Assembly (NCBI RefSeq): GCF_019443125.1
Contig: NZ_JAHYXK010000006.1
Span: 182,880 to 246,879, forward strand
Length of the DNA: 64,000 nt
From: Pontibacter aydingkolensis
GTDB lineage: Bacteria > Bacteroidota > Bacteroidia > Cytophagales > Hymenobacteraceae
Reading direction: 5' to 3'
Shown: positions 26,550 through 34,815 of the stretch, piece by piece
How positions within the stretch are numbered: position 1 is the stretch's first letter
Layout: each line of letters begins with the position of its first letter
Notes under the pieces: model-generated
Told to the model about the DNA's origin: nothing
The model's input: the letters and a program-made list of their open reading frames with translations, nothing else
Databases searched by the model: none
Translations under genes and position numbers: made by a program

Positions 26550-26990
26550 ATTCCCCTCTTGAGAGGGGTTAGGGGTGTGTACCCTGCCGCTCCGATACCC
26601 ACTGACCGATCTCGCGCAGCACGTTGGCCATCTCCTGCTTCACCTGCCTGTCGGTGAAGCGCAGAAAGCGCACGCCCAATTGCTCCAGCCTTCGCTGCCG
26701 CAGCATATCCTCCTCGAATTTATAGTCGTGGCTGTCGCCGTCGATCTCAACGGCCAGCATTAACTGAGGGCAGTAAAAGTCCACGATGAAGCTGTCGAGC
26801 GGCTTCTGGCGGTGGAAGTCCAGGCCGAGCAGGGCGCCGCCCTTCAGCTCCCGCCAAAGCAGCACCTCACCGAGGGTACTGTTATTGCACAGCTGCCTGG
26901 CCAACTCTTTGAGGTAAGGTTTGTAGGGAATATGCATATACTTCATCTGGCAGAGTGAAACACACCCCTAACCCCTCTCAAGAGGGGAAT
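26550..26990. mobile_element. Putative mobile unit: DUF559 nuclease gene between 31-bp inverted repeats
   Basis: The 441-bp unit is bounded by a perfect 31-bp inverted repeat: 26550-26580 (starting ATTCCCCTCTTGAGAGGGG) and its complement at 26960-26990. Each repeat also contains an internal palindrome, CCCCTCTTGAGAGGGG. The only gene is the DUF559 endonuclease-like protein, whose stop codon and last residues are encoded by the left repeat. Related C-rich repeat cores without the gene occur at about 15867-15902, 19138-19166 and 45281-45306. No transposase is present. Confidence 0.7.
26569..26946 (-). CDS. DUF559 endonuclease-like protein
   Basis: The 125-residue protein is a DUF559 (Vsr-like, PD-(D/E)XK superfamily) member. 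Family features are LCNNSTLGEVLLWRELKGG near residues 18-36, FHRQKPLDSFIVDFYCP near 44-60, and AVEIDGDSHDY near 65-75, which supplies the D..ExD catalytic acids, followed by RLEQLGVRFLRFTD. It is predicted to be a small DNA nuclease. The terminal THP and the TAA come from the flanking inverted repeat. The start is ATG 26946, or ATG 26937 three codons in. Confidence 0.88.
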   Translation of the reverse strand: MKYMHIPYKPYLKELARQLCNNSTLGEVLLWRELKGGALLGLDFHRQKPLDSFIVDFYCPQLMLAVEIDGDSHDYKFEEDMLRQRRLEQLGVRFLRFTDRQVKQEMANVLREIGQWVSERQGTHP

Positions 26991-27117
26991 CGTTCCCTCC
27001 AGGCACAATAGCTTACTGCGCCTATCCGCCTGTCTGCTGCGCAGGCTCTGGGAGCAGACATACTTAAAGAGGACGGATTATATCACCTGCCCACTACCAT
27101 ACCTTGAGAAGCTGTAC

Positions 27118-27910
27118 TTGCTGAACTACTCGCTCAACACCATCCGCACCTACCACTCGCTGCTGCTGCGTTTTTTTAACGGGCAACGGGAACAGGGAAT
27201 GGAAATGATCAACGGCTTTGGTACACAAGAAATAAACGAGTATCACAGGCAGATGGTGCATAGCCAGAAGTATTCTTTCTCGCTCATCAACCAGTCGATC
27301 AACGCCGTAAAGTTCTACTTTCATCGCGTGTTGGGCCGACACACGCTCGACCTTAGCCAGATAGAGCGGCCCGAGAAGCCCTCCAGGCTTCCAGTCGTGC
27401 TGAGCAAGGAAGAAGTAAAGCGTATTTTGCAGGCCACTGATAACCTGAAGCATCGCTGCATGCTACAGCTACTCTACGCGGGCGGGCTGCGTATCAGCGA
27501 AGTGATTAACCTCCGACTCACAGACGTGCAGTCGGGCAGGAATATACTGCTCATACGCGGTGGCAAGGGCAAGAAGGACTGCACCACGCTGCTCTCGCAG
27601 AAGCTGCTTGAGAGCCTGCGGGAATACTACAAGGCTTACCGCCCAAAGGTGTGGCTCTTTGAAGGGCAGTACGGCGGGCAGTACACGGTGGAAAGCCTGC
27701 GAAATGTCTTCAGAGGCGCCAGGGAGAAGGCTAGTGTAAGAACTAAAGCCACACCTCACACGCTCAGGCACTCATTTGCTTGAGCAGGGTACCGACCTAA
27801 GGTATATCCAGACCCTGCTCGGGCACAGGAGCAGCAAGACAACGGAGATCTATACCCTTGTGACCAGTTACGCGCTTGATAAAATCACGAGTCCGCTTGA
27901 TAATTTATGA
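27118..27910 (+). pseudogene. Frameshifted tyrosine recombinase (XerC/D-like)
   Basis: Translation from 27118 gives an N-terminal SAM-like core-binding domain and a catalytic domain with GLRISEV (Arg), RGGKGKKD (Lys) and HTLRHSF (His, Arg). The frame then hits TGA at 27781-27783. The missing end (LEQGTDLRYIQTLLGHRSSK, then the EIYT tyrosine) continues in another frame from 27779 to the TGA at 27908-27910. The homologous ATHLLEQG stretch has lost about three residues and the frame, consistent with an 11-bp deletion between CT repeats. The frame is open upstream of 27118 without an ATG, so the N-terminus may also be lost. Confidence 0.8.
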
Positions 27911-28067
27911 TAATCACTTATATTAGCTTAGCTATATGCACAGGGAGATGCGTGCAAAGCTGCACAGCGCAAAAAAACGAGTTGATCCAGGCAAAACCAC
28001 CTTCGCATATATGGCGGATAAACGTCACGGTGACGTTTACACAGAAGTTAGCTGAAATAAGAAATGA
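27911..28067. other. Candidate recombination-site region before a cassette-like gene
   Basis: This non-coding gap contains a palindrome AAACGTCACGGTGACGTTT at 28020-28038 followed by ACACAGAA and GTTAGCT at 28047-28053. The GTTAGCT resembles but does not fully match the integron core site GTTRRRY. The start codon of the next gene lies 15 bp further on, as in integron cassettes. I could not find a convincing partner half-site upstream. Confidence 0.35.
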
Positions 28068-28745
28068 ATGAAAAAGGTTTATAGAATCAAGTACGGTAAA
28101 AGCATACTGTTCAAACCGCTTCTCTTTCTTCTTATAATGCCCCTCTTATCTTGGCTCATATGGTCAGATAGACTAGATTCCATTGCCATCGTGGCAACTT
28201 TAGCATTAGCTTATATTCTACCTATACTTTACCTTAACTACCAGTACTGGCGTAATGACGTTGACCAAGTAGTTGCAGTAGATTCATCACAAGGTTTAGT
28301 TGAAATACAAAAAGGCACACAGACTTTTCTCTTCTCAATAGACGAAGTTGTGGCTTGTGATTCTGTTAATGTTCGACCATTTCAAAAGATACATAGGGAA
28401 TACTCTTACCTAAGAATAAAGACAGCAAGCGACACTTTCATCATAACTCATTTTACGATTAAGCCTGAAGAGCTACTTAGTCAACTAAGAATACCTTACG
28501 AAGACATAGAAGTCTTCTTTCCAAGCTTGGACTACGAAAGGCTAAGCCCAAAACAAGTAAAAAAGAATCAGGCATACGTTGAAAGAAAGAAAAGGGAGTT
28601 TTTTGACAGATACAGCGGATTCCAAAATATTGAACTGGAAGAAATAGTCAAGAACCGTGGGCAGTATGCAGATTACGCAGTAGCTGCTGCCTATGAAATA
28701 TTGAGCAGCAGAAAAATTAATCCAGTTAACAAAGCACAGGCTTAA
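28068..28745 (+). CDS. Membrane-anchored hypothetical protein, possible cassette gene
   Basis: The 225-residue protein has two adjacent transmembrane helices near the N-terminus (about 15-31 and 37-56) and then a soluble domain with a PH-like or bPH-like beta pattern (VVAVDSSQGLVEIQKGTQTF). I do not recognise a named family. There is no RBS or TATACTT motif at its start, and it lies between a dead recombinase and an attC-like hairpin, so it may be a captured cassette. The frame remains open past the start of the downstream hairpin and stops inside it. Confidence 0.7.
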   Translation: MKKVYRIKYGKSILFKPLLFLLIMPLLSWLIWSDRLDSIAIVATLALAYILPILYLNYQYWRNDVDQVVAVDSSQGLVEIQKGTQTFLFSIDEVVACDSVNVRPFQKIHREYSYLRIKTASDTFIITHFTIKPEELLSQLRIPYEDIEVFFPSLDYERLSPKQVKKNQAYVERKKREFFDRYSGFQNIELEEIVKNRGQYADYAVAAAYEILSSRKINPVNKAQA

Positions 28746-28789
28746 GCTTCGGCTAATGCCTCGCCTTAGCCTGTACAAGTCCGTTAAAC
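28724..28789. other. attC-like hairpin at the end of the cassette-like gene
   Basis: The left end is AGTTAAC (28724-28730), one mismatch from RYYYAAC. An imperfect stem follows, ACAGGCTTAAG pairing with CTTAGCCTGT, then a spacer and GTTAAAC (28783-28789), a full match to GTTRRRY. The right spacer (8 nt) is longer than the usual 5-6. The hairpin could simply be a terminator, but there is no T-run. Confidence 0.4.
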
Positions 28790-28868
28790 CAGAATCCCTA
28801 TAATAACCTAACTCACTCTGACCTCTGCCATAAATAGCCGTAAGCAATAGTCTAACCTTGGGTTTGCT

Positions 28869-29999
28869 ATGGTTGATATGACAAAGGCTAAGATCATACT
28901 TTTTATACTTTGGTTAGTAAACTTCCCTGCGGCCTCAGTACCCCTCTCTGCATTAACAGCTAATTCAGATACCGATACCACCTCCCGCCCTGCCATAAAC
29001 CTAGGCTTGCATGGGCATTATGGGTTTATCATCCCCCACTCACAAGATATCAGAGACGTAGCAGATTCTAACCCGTGGGGTATCTCAACCGAACTGAGTA
29101 TACATTTTACAGACAGCGCTTCCTGGCAGTACCTGCAGGCTTACCCCAGGCTGGGAGCAACCTTTGCCTTTTATAATTTTGATAAACCGGATGTACTTGG
29201 AAATGCCTATGCCCTTATACTTTATGTAGAGCCTTTCCTGTCGGCCCATAAAGATTTCAGCTTGTCGTTCAGGCTGGGTGCAGGTATAGCTTATATGAAC
29301 GAAGTATATCACCCCACAATTAACCCTGACAACCTTTTTTACAGCACCAAAATTAGTTTTCCGCTGGTGGCAAATCTGATGGCAAACTACAGGCTGAACG
29401 ACTATCTACTGCTTCGCGCAGGAGCAACGTACAAACACATATCCAACGGTGGTATAAGGCAACCAAATAAAGGCATTAATTTTCCGTCTGCCTCGCTGGG
29501 TATAGATTACGCCTTACGGACGGCACACTTTCCGCAGCGCCAGCCTCTTGAAAGTATAACCGGTAAAAAAGAACGCCATTACCTGGTAGCCATACTTGGT
29601 ACCATGAAAGACCGCAAAGACATTCCCACTGATAAGCTGCCTCTTGTGGGTGTTACAGCTTACGCCAGCCAAAAGCTAGGCAGGCTCAGTGCCTTAACTG
29701 CCGGAGCAGAATGGGTGGCCGACTATACGCTTAAAGAAGACCTGAAAGACAGGGGCAGGCATGAAGACTTTCAAAGAGGTGCTTTACTTGCCGGCCACGA
29801 ACTATACATTGGCAGGTTCAGGTTTAGCCAGCAACTGGGGGTATACGTTTATGCACCGGCCAAGGCCCGCGATCCTGTATACCAGCGTTACGGCCTGGAG
29901 TATCATACGGCTAAAAAAGTATACTGGGGTATTAACCTGAAAGCGCACCGGCATGTAGCCGATTTCCTGGATGTGCGGGTTGGGCTAAGGCTAAAGTAG
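28869..29999 (+). CDS. PagL-like acyloxyacyl hydrolase (lipid A 3-O-deacylase)
   Basis: The 376-residue outer-membrane protein has a signal peptide and a beta-barrel sequence pattern. The catalytic segment is YKHISNGGIRQPNKGIN near residue 191-207, with the PagL histidine and serine (H-x-S) and conserved asparagines. It would remove an acyl chain from lipid A. The family is common in Bacteroidota, where it is longer than Pseudomonas PagL (about 150 residues), as here. The start is ATG 28869, with ATG 28878 an alternative. Confidence 0.82.
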   Translation: MVDMTKAKIILFILWLVNFPAASVPLSALTANSDTDTTSRPAINLGLHGHYGFIIPHSQDIRDVADSNPWGISTELSIHFTDSASWQYLQAYPRLGATFAFYNFDKPDVLGNAYALILYVEPFLSAHKDFSLSFRLGAGIAYMNEVYHPTINPDNLFYSTKISFPLVANLMANYRLNDYLLLRAGATYKHISNGGIRQPNKGINFPSASLGIDYALRTAHFPQRQPLESITGKKERHYLVAILGTMKDRKDIPTDKLPLVGVTAYASQKLGRLSALTAGAEWVADYTLKEDLKDRGRHEDFQRGALLAGHELYIGRFRFSQQLGVYVYAPAKARDPVYQRYGLEYHTAKKVYWGINLKAHRHVADFLDVRVGLRLK

Positions 30000-30089
30000 G
30001 TATTATGTTAGGTATTACTACAGTCAGATGCCGCTTATACTGTTGCAGCCCTTTTATCACTACAAAAATAACCGATTCAAAAAACAAGC

Positions 30090-30551
30090 TTAACTGGAGT
30101 GGTCTGCTACAATTTTCCAGCCATCTGCAAAGCGTTTGAAAACAACAGAGAAGTGGCCTTCGAGGTTGCCTTTTGCTGCTTCGCGCTGCAGATGCCATTT
30201 GCCTACTACCAGTATGGTTTCCGGCGAGAGTTCACGCATCTCTTTCAGGTCGAAGGTAAGTTTGCCCATGGCCGATGCATCGGGGTAGCTACGCTTGTAG
30301 TTGTCCAGGGTTTGCTGCCAACCGTACGTAAGCCCTTTGGAGCCTACAAACAGCAACGAGTCTGATTTCCAATAGCCCTGCATGTAGCACTCCAGATCGC
30401 CGCGGCTCCAGCAATCTGCCTGCTCCTCCAGTACTTTCCGGATCTCGGCTTTGGCTACAGTAGCATCCTGCACAGGCACTTTTGCAGTTGGTGCACATGC
30501 TGTTATCAGCAACAGCATAAGGCTTGCAAGTATAATTATGTTACTTTTCAT
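30090..30551 (-). CDS. NTF2-like (DUF4440/SnoaL-type) lipoprotein
   Basis: The 153-residue protein has a lipoprotein signal (LLLITAC) and one cone-shaped NTF2-like domain: EIRKVLEEQADCWSRGDLECYMQGYWKSDSL, then GKWHLQR and a C-terminal DGWKIVADHSS. The precise function is unknown; such domains bind or modify small molecules. The ATG at 30551 begins the signal peptide. It overlaps the last 11 bp of mtgA (ATGAAAAGTAA), so the two genes are translationally coupled. Confidence 0.85.
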   Translation of the reverse strand: MKSNIIILASLMLLLITACAPTAKVPVQDATVAKAEIRKVLEEQADCWSRGDLECYMQGYWKSDSLLFVGSKGLTYGWQQTLDNYKRSYPDASAMGKLTFDLKEMRELSPETILVVGKWHLQREAAKGNLEGHFSVVFKRFADGWKIVADHSS

Positions 30552-31275
30552 CTTCAGGGGGAAGTATAGATTTAATGTACGTCGTACCACCTAGTCGGCC
30601 CATGGCACGGGCAATTTTAGTACGGCGCCTTAACGTATAGCCGGATGGGTTTTTAGCAGAGAACTTAATAGGGTTAGGAAGTACAGCCGCCAGTAAAGCC
30701 GCCTGCTGCCGGCCTACCTCTTTAGCAGGTTTTTTAAAGTATTTTTGAGATGCTGCCTCTACGCCAAAAACCCCGTCTCCCATCTCGGCAATGTTAAGAT
30801 ATACTTCCATAATGCGCTGTTTGCCCCAAAGCATTTCGATAAGCAGGGTAAAGTATGCCTCCACGCCTTTGCGTAGATAACTGCGGCCATGCCACAAAAA
30901 CACATTCTTGGCTACCTGCTGGCTAATGGTGCTGCCACCACGTATGTTTCCCCCCTTCTGGTTTCGCTTAAAGGCATCCATAATAGCTTCTACATCAAAG
31001 CCGTTGTGCTGCAGAAACAGCTGGTCTTCAGAGGCCACTACAGCCAATGGCAACTGATCCGACATCTCCTCCAGCTTCACGAACCTGTAGTCTATTTCGG
31101 GGTTGGTTTTATCTGCTGCACCGGCCTCAGCCCTGCGCTTGATCATGTGCAGCGTGGCCGGCGGCGCTACCCAACGGTAGAGCAGCACCCATGCTATACT
31201 TAACAGGAAAAGGCTTAGCACCAGCTTTACAAAAAGCAATTTTATCTGCCTGAGGCCTAATCGTTTTTTACTCAT
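30541..31275 (-). CDS. mtgA: Monofunctional peptidoglycan glycosyltransferase
   Basis: The 244-residue protein has one N-terminal transmembrane helix (about 13-32) and a GT51 domain. Motifs: the catalytic glutamate in AVVASEDQLFLQHNGFD, RGGSTISQQVAKNVFLW, KRIMEVYLNIAEMG-like KQRIMEVYLN, and a later AALLAAVLPNP. It polymerises lipid II into glycan strands at the outer face of the inner membrane. No transpeptidase domain is present, as expected for MtgA. It forms an operon with the NTF2-like lipoprotein gene. Confidence 0.94.
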   Translation of the reverse strand: MSKKRLGLRQIKLLFVKLVLSLFLLSIAWVLLYRWVAPPATLHMIKRRAEAGAADKTNPEIDYRFVKLEEMSDQLPLAVVASEDQLFLQHNGFDVEAIMDAFKRNQKGGNIRGGSTISQQVAKNVFLWHGRSYLRKGVEAYFTLLIEMLWGKQRIMEVYLNIAEMGDGVFGVEAASQKYFKKPAKEVGRQQAALLAAVLPNPIKFSAKNPSGYTLRRRTKIARAMGRLGGTTYIKSILPPEDEK

Positions 31276-31449
31276 TTTATACTATGGCTTTGGAGGGGGC
31301 AAAGGTACAGTGTTTAATATATTTAACAATATACGTCACCCTATATGCCAGCAAAATCTAACACAGTTCAGGTTAAAACCGTAAGCCTAAGCACAAGCAA
31401 AGTAAAACCTGTTTAGCACAGCCTCTGTGCTGAAGTCTCTACACAAAGT

Positions 31450-32085
31450 ATGGCAAAATACCTTCCGCTTTTCCCGCTGAGCGTAGTCGTATATCCCGGC
31501 GAAAAACTAAATCTGCATATTTTCGAGCCCCGCTACAAACAGTTGGTACTTGACTGTATTGAGAACGAAAAAACCTTTGGTATACCCACCTTTATTCAGA
31601 ACAGTGTAGGCCTTTACGGTACCGAAATAGAAATACTGCAGGTAGAGAAGACCCATGCCAACGGAGAGATGGACATCAGAACCAAAGGCATAAGTGTGTT
31701 TAAGATTGATAGATTTGACAAGATGGCTCCGGGCAGGCTATATGCCGGCGGCGAAGTAGAGACTTTCGAAACTGATTACCAGGATGACATAGTTACCAAA
31801 CTAAAAATTAAAGACCTGCTGCAAAAACTATACTCCTCGCTGGGGCTGGATAAGCTGTTTACAGACCTGCTGGAAGACTTTAAAAGCTTTGATATTGCCC
31901 ACCACCTGGGCCTGAACACGGAGCAGGAATACACCTTACTGCAGATGCAAACAGAAGTAGAGCGTCAGGAAGCCATACTACAACACCTGCAGCAGGTAGT
32001 ACCGATTATTGAGGCTACAGAGCAGTTAAAAGACCTTGTAAAGCAAAACGGCCACTTTAAAAACCTCACGCCTCCAAACTTTTAG
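31450..32085 (+). CDS. LON N-terminal (substrate-binding) domain protein
   Basis: The 211-residue protein is a stand-alone Lon substrate-binding (LAN/PUA-like) domain: LPLFPLSVVVYPGEKLNLHIFEPRYK at residues 4-29 is the diagnostic segment, with a helical C-terminal half (EVERQEAILQHLQQV). There is no AAA or protease domain. The function is unclear, possibly protein quality control. It lies 22 bp before the metallophosphoesterase gene, which is probably cotranscribed. Confidence 0.9.
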   Translation: MAKYLPLFPLSVVVYPGEKLNLHIFEPRYKQLVLDCIENEKTFGIPTFIQNSVGLYGTEIEILQVEKTHANGEMDIRTKGISVFKIDRFDKMAPGRLYAGGEVETFETDYQDDIVTKLKIKDLLQKLYSSLGLDKLFTDLLEDFKSFDIAHHLGLNTEQEYTLLQMQTEVERQEAILQHLQQVVPIIEATEQLKDLVKQNGHFKNLTPPNF

Positions 32086-32107
32086 CCGGCACGCTATTTT
32101 ATACTAT

Positions 32108-33319
32108 ATGCTCACCTACTTTCTAATTATACTGCCCACGCTTTTTATAGCCTATCTCCTGTTCAGTTATATGCAGGAGCTGAAGTATAAACGCAAGCCA
32201 TACTATAAGCTATCTGAAGTAGGATGGCAGCATTATTATCCCGATCCGGAGGCAAGGCTTGTGCACACAGTAGCAATGCTGGGCGATGTGGGTGCCATTG
32301 CCACCGACGGCACAGATCCTGTTTTAGCAATGCTGGAGGCCTGGCAACTGGAAAACAATGCCAACAGCACTGTACTGTTCTTAGGCGACAACCTCTACCC
32401 TATCGGTTTACCTCCTGAAGGCAACAGGCACCGCAAACTGGCAGTTGACAGGCTGGATGTTTTACTGGAGCATTTTAAAGTATACGGCGGACAGGGCATT
32501 TTTATAAGCGGCAACCACGACTGGCTAAAGGGCCGTAAAGGCGGTTACCAACAGATGCTGCTGCAGCAGAACTACATACTGGAGCATGGCGGAGAAAACA
32601 TAGCTTACCTGCCCGAAAACGGCTGTCCCGGGCCAGTGGCGGTGCAACTGGCGGAAGGTCTGTTACTGGTAGTGATAAACACACAATGGTGGGTGCAGCG
32701 CGGCGAAAAACCGATGGGTAAAAAGGACGGATGCCCATACGAAAGTATAGACGGGTTTTATGACGAGTTGAGTAAGTTACTGCGAAGCAACAGGCACCAG
32801 CGCATACTTATTGCTGCACATCATCCGCTTTACAGCAATGCCATTCATGGAGGTAAGTTTACGGTTAAACAGCACATCTTTCCACTTACGGCCGCGCATA
32901 AACGCATTTACATTCCGCTACCGATTTTTGGTTCTATTTACCCTTTTTACCGCCAGCTGTTTGGTGCTTACGAAGACATGGCCCACAGAAAGTATAAAAA
33001 AATGCGTAAGCGCCTGCTCCGCATCCTGCACAGGTACAGCAACATTATTTACGTAGCCGGCCACGACCACAACCTGCAGCATTTCGAAGTACAGCAAAAC
33101 CACTACCTGGTAAGCGGCTCAGGAAGCAAGACAGCTTTTGTAAAAAAAGGCGGCAAAGCAACCTTTACCCTTGAACAACCCGGATTTTTCACGCTTAACT
33201 ACTACAATACCGGCGAAGTATGGATAGAGGCACACATTACCGCAGAAGATAACAAAGCGGGCCAGGTCGTGTTCCGGAAAAAACTGGAAAGTATACTTCG
33301 TGAGCAGCCGGTTAGTTGA
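32108..33319 (+). CDS. Membrane-anchored metallophosphoesterase
   Basis: The 403-residue protein has an N-terminal membrane helix (about 2-19) and a calcineurin-like phosphoesterase domain: MLGDVGA near residue 58, FLGDNLYP near 95, GNHDWLKG near 137, and the histidine motifs AAHHPLYS and GHDHNLQ further on. The aspartate and histidine ligands are all present. It is larger than simple phosphatases and resembles the purple-acid-like group of Bacteroidota. The substrate is unknown. Confidence 0.88.
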   Translation: MLTYFLIILPTLFIAYLLFSYMQELKYKRKPYYKLSEVGWQHYYPDPEARLVHTVAMLGDVGAIATDGTDPVLAMLEAWQLENNANSTVLFLGDNLYPIGLPPEGNRHRKLAVDRLDVLLEHFKVYGGQGIFISGNHDWLKGRKGGYQQMLLQQNYILEHGGENIAYLPENGCPGPVAVQLAEGLLLVVINTQWWVQRGEKPMGKKDGCPYESIDGFYDELSKLLRSNRHQRILIAAHHPLYSNAIHGGKFTVKQHIFPLTAAHKRIYIPLPIFGSIYPFYRQLFGAYEDMAHRKYKKMRKRLLRILHRYSNIIYVAGHDHNLQHFEVQQNHYLVSGSGSKTAFVKKGGKATFTLEQPGFFTLNYYNTGEVWIEAHITAEDNKAGQVVFRKKLESILREQPVS

Positions 33320-33325
33320 TTGTTA

Positions 33326-33368
33326 GTTGCTGATTGTCCGTTGCTGATTGTCCGTTGCTGATTGTCAT
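33326..33368. repeat. Three tandem copies of a 14-bp unit
   Basis: TTGCTGATTGTCCG occurs at 33327-33340 and 33341-33354, with a partial third copy at 33355-33368. It starts directly after the metallophosphoesterase stop codon. Confidence 0.85.
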
Positions 33369-33375
33369 CCGGAAT

Positions 33376-33733
33376 GTAGAGGCGCAATACCTTGCGTCTT
33401 GTTTGCTACAGGGCGAGGGGTTTCGTTATTGGTTGTTTGTTATTCGTTGTTCGATTTTGGTTTTTACTGATCCCCATAGCGCATGTGTTAAATAAAGTGT
33501 CACTCGTGCTGGTATGGCGGCAAGTCTTCAGACTTGCGGAGGTATGAAGTATGGATTTATACTTTGGCAGGTGTAAAGTATAAATCCATACTTTGCAGAA
33601 GTTAAAGATATGGCTCACGGAAATTTGAAGGCTTCCTATCATGGCACGTCACAAGTTAAGACATCGCTTAAGACTTACGCCAGGATCAGATTTATTACTG
33701 TAGTAAGCAAGACGCAAGGTATTGCGTCTCTAC
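33376..33733. mobile_element. MITE-like element C
   Basis: The 358-bp non-coding element has 34-bp terminal inverted repeats matching at 31 of 34 positions: 33376-33409 (starting GTAGAGGCGCAATACCTTGC) and the complement of 33700-33733. Next to the left end is a block of about 110 bp (CCCATAGCGCATGTG, GGCGGCAAGTCTTCAG) also present in element D at 51231-51406. Shorter copies of the terminus lie at 6282 and 11408 (inverted). No gene is inside. Confidence 0.75.
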
Positions 33734-33772
33734 ATTCTCCACTAACGATCAACCAACAACTAATAACCAACC

Positions 33773-34681
33773 CTACTCCTCCGGCTCTGGCAACGGAAGT
33801 ATAACCTTCAGGCTTTTCGGGTGCATTTCTACATTAATCACTTCCTCCTCCTCAATCGGCTCCCCGTCGATGTGCATTACTTCGTGCTGGGTGTTGTATA
33901 TGGTAGCTCTGCGGCAACTTATCTTTCGGGTAAAAACTGAAGTATCAATGCTATCGGTATAGAGTTTATAAAGTATACCCAGTCCGGCAGCTTTAGGAAA
34001 AGGTTCTATCAGGCAAATTTCAAATTTCCCGTCATTCAAAATACCATCGGGATTAATGTTGGCGTTGGAGCCAAAAGCATTTGCATTCGCTATGGTTACC
34101 ATAAAAGCCTCCCCCTCAAACGTCTCCACATCAGTTTCTATGCGATAGTGCTTTGGTACATAGCTCAGGTACTCCTGCAAGGCAATCCAGGCATACGAGC
34201 CAGGCCCGCGGGTATCTCCCTCGCAAAAGTTTTTTACAACAAGGGCATTAAACCCCAGGTCGCTCAGGTGTATTGAGGGCAGGCCATTAAGTGTAATAGT
34301 ATCGATGTTGCGAACTACATGGCTGTGAATAAGCTCCAGGGCATCTTCTGTATCCTGTGGTATGTTCAGGTCTTTTGCCAAGCCATTGCCAGAACCCAGC
34401 GGCACAATTCCTAACGGTGTATCGGAACCAATCAGAAGACTGCCCAGAATATTAACGGTTCCATCTCCACCAACTGCAAAGGCACCATCATACTTACTTT
34501 TTGCGAGTAAGGACTTAATTTTTTCCTTATCGTTTTCGCCGGTGGTTCGGTATATTTCGCAGTTAATGTGGTGCTCCCTACACTTTTCCTGAATTTCTTC
34601 CTCTAACTCTTCCTTATCGATATCTCCGGCAATAGGGTTAATAACAAACAGGAGATTATTATGCTTTTTGTGGCCTTCCAT
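33773..34681 (-). CDS. Diacylglycerol/lipid kinase family protein
   Basis: The 302-residue cytoplasmic protein has the DAGK catalytic domain: VINPIAG near the N-terminus, the nucleotide-binding GGDGTVNILGSLL near residue 72 and PLGSGNGLAKDLNIP near 95. The C-terminal half is the beta-sandwich of the YegS/BmrU type, with HIDGEP near residue 274. It phosphorylates a lipid substrate, which cannot be identified from sequence. It is monocistronic. Confidence 0.92.
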   Translation of the reverse strand: MEGHKKHNNLLFVINPIAGDIDKEELEEEIQEKCREHHINCEIYRTTGENDKEKIKSLLAKSKYDGAFAVGGDGTVNILGSLLIGSDTPLGIVPLGSGNGLAKDLNIPQDTEDALELIHSHVVRNIDTITLNGLPSIHLSDLGFNALVVKNFCEGDTRGPGSYAWIALQEYLSYVPKHYRIETDVETFEGEAFMVTIANANAFGSNANINPDGILNDGKFEICLIEPFPKAAGLGILYKLYTDSIDTSVFTRKISCRRATIYNTQHEVMHIDGEPIEEEEVINVEMHPKSLKVILPLPEPEE

Positions 34682-34754
34682 AGTTTACGGGTGATGCTAT
34701 TTACTTGCCTTTGTTACGAAATTAACGGGATAAAGTGGCTCAAAAAAAAGAAAA

Positions 34755-34777
34755 CTAACTCCATTAAATGGAGTTAG
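34755..34777 (-). terminator. Hairpin terminator of the Ser/Gly-rich protein gene
   Basis: CTAACTCCAT pairs with ATGGAGTTAG around TAA. On the minus strand a T-rich run follows. Confidence 0.85.
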
Positions 34778-34815
34778 CTTCCTGTGCCAACTTAAGTCGG
34801 CAATTCTTATAAAGA

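Noticed and set aside
26348..26572. Plus-strand frame across the gene remnant and left DUF559 repeat
   Set aside because: The minus-strand reading is more protein-like and the plus frame ends inside the repeat.
27118..27910. Calling the recombinase an integron integrase (IntI)
   Set aside because: The IntI-specific insertion between the catalytic patches is not visible; it looks Xer-like, so the cassette idea is kept only as a hypothesis.
33326..33368. Tandem 14-bp repeats as a regulatory iteron array
   Set aside because: Only two full copies and one partial, next to other gene-tail repeats and not near a replication gene.
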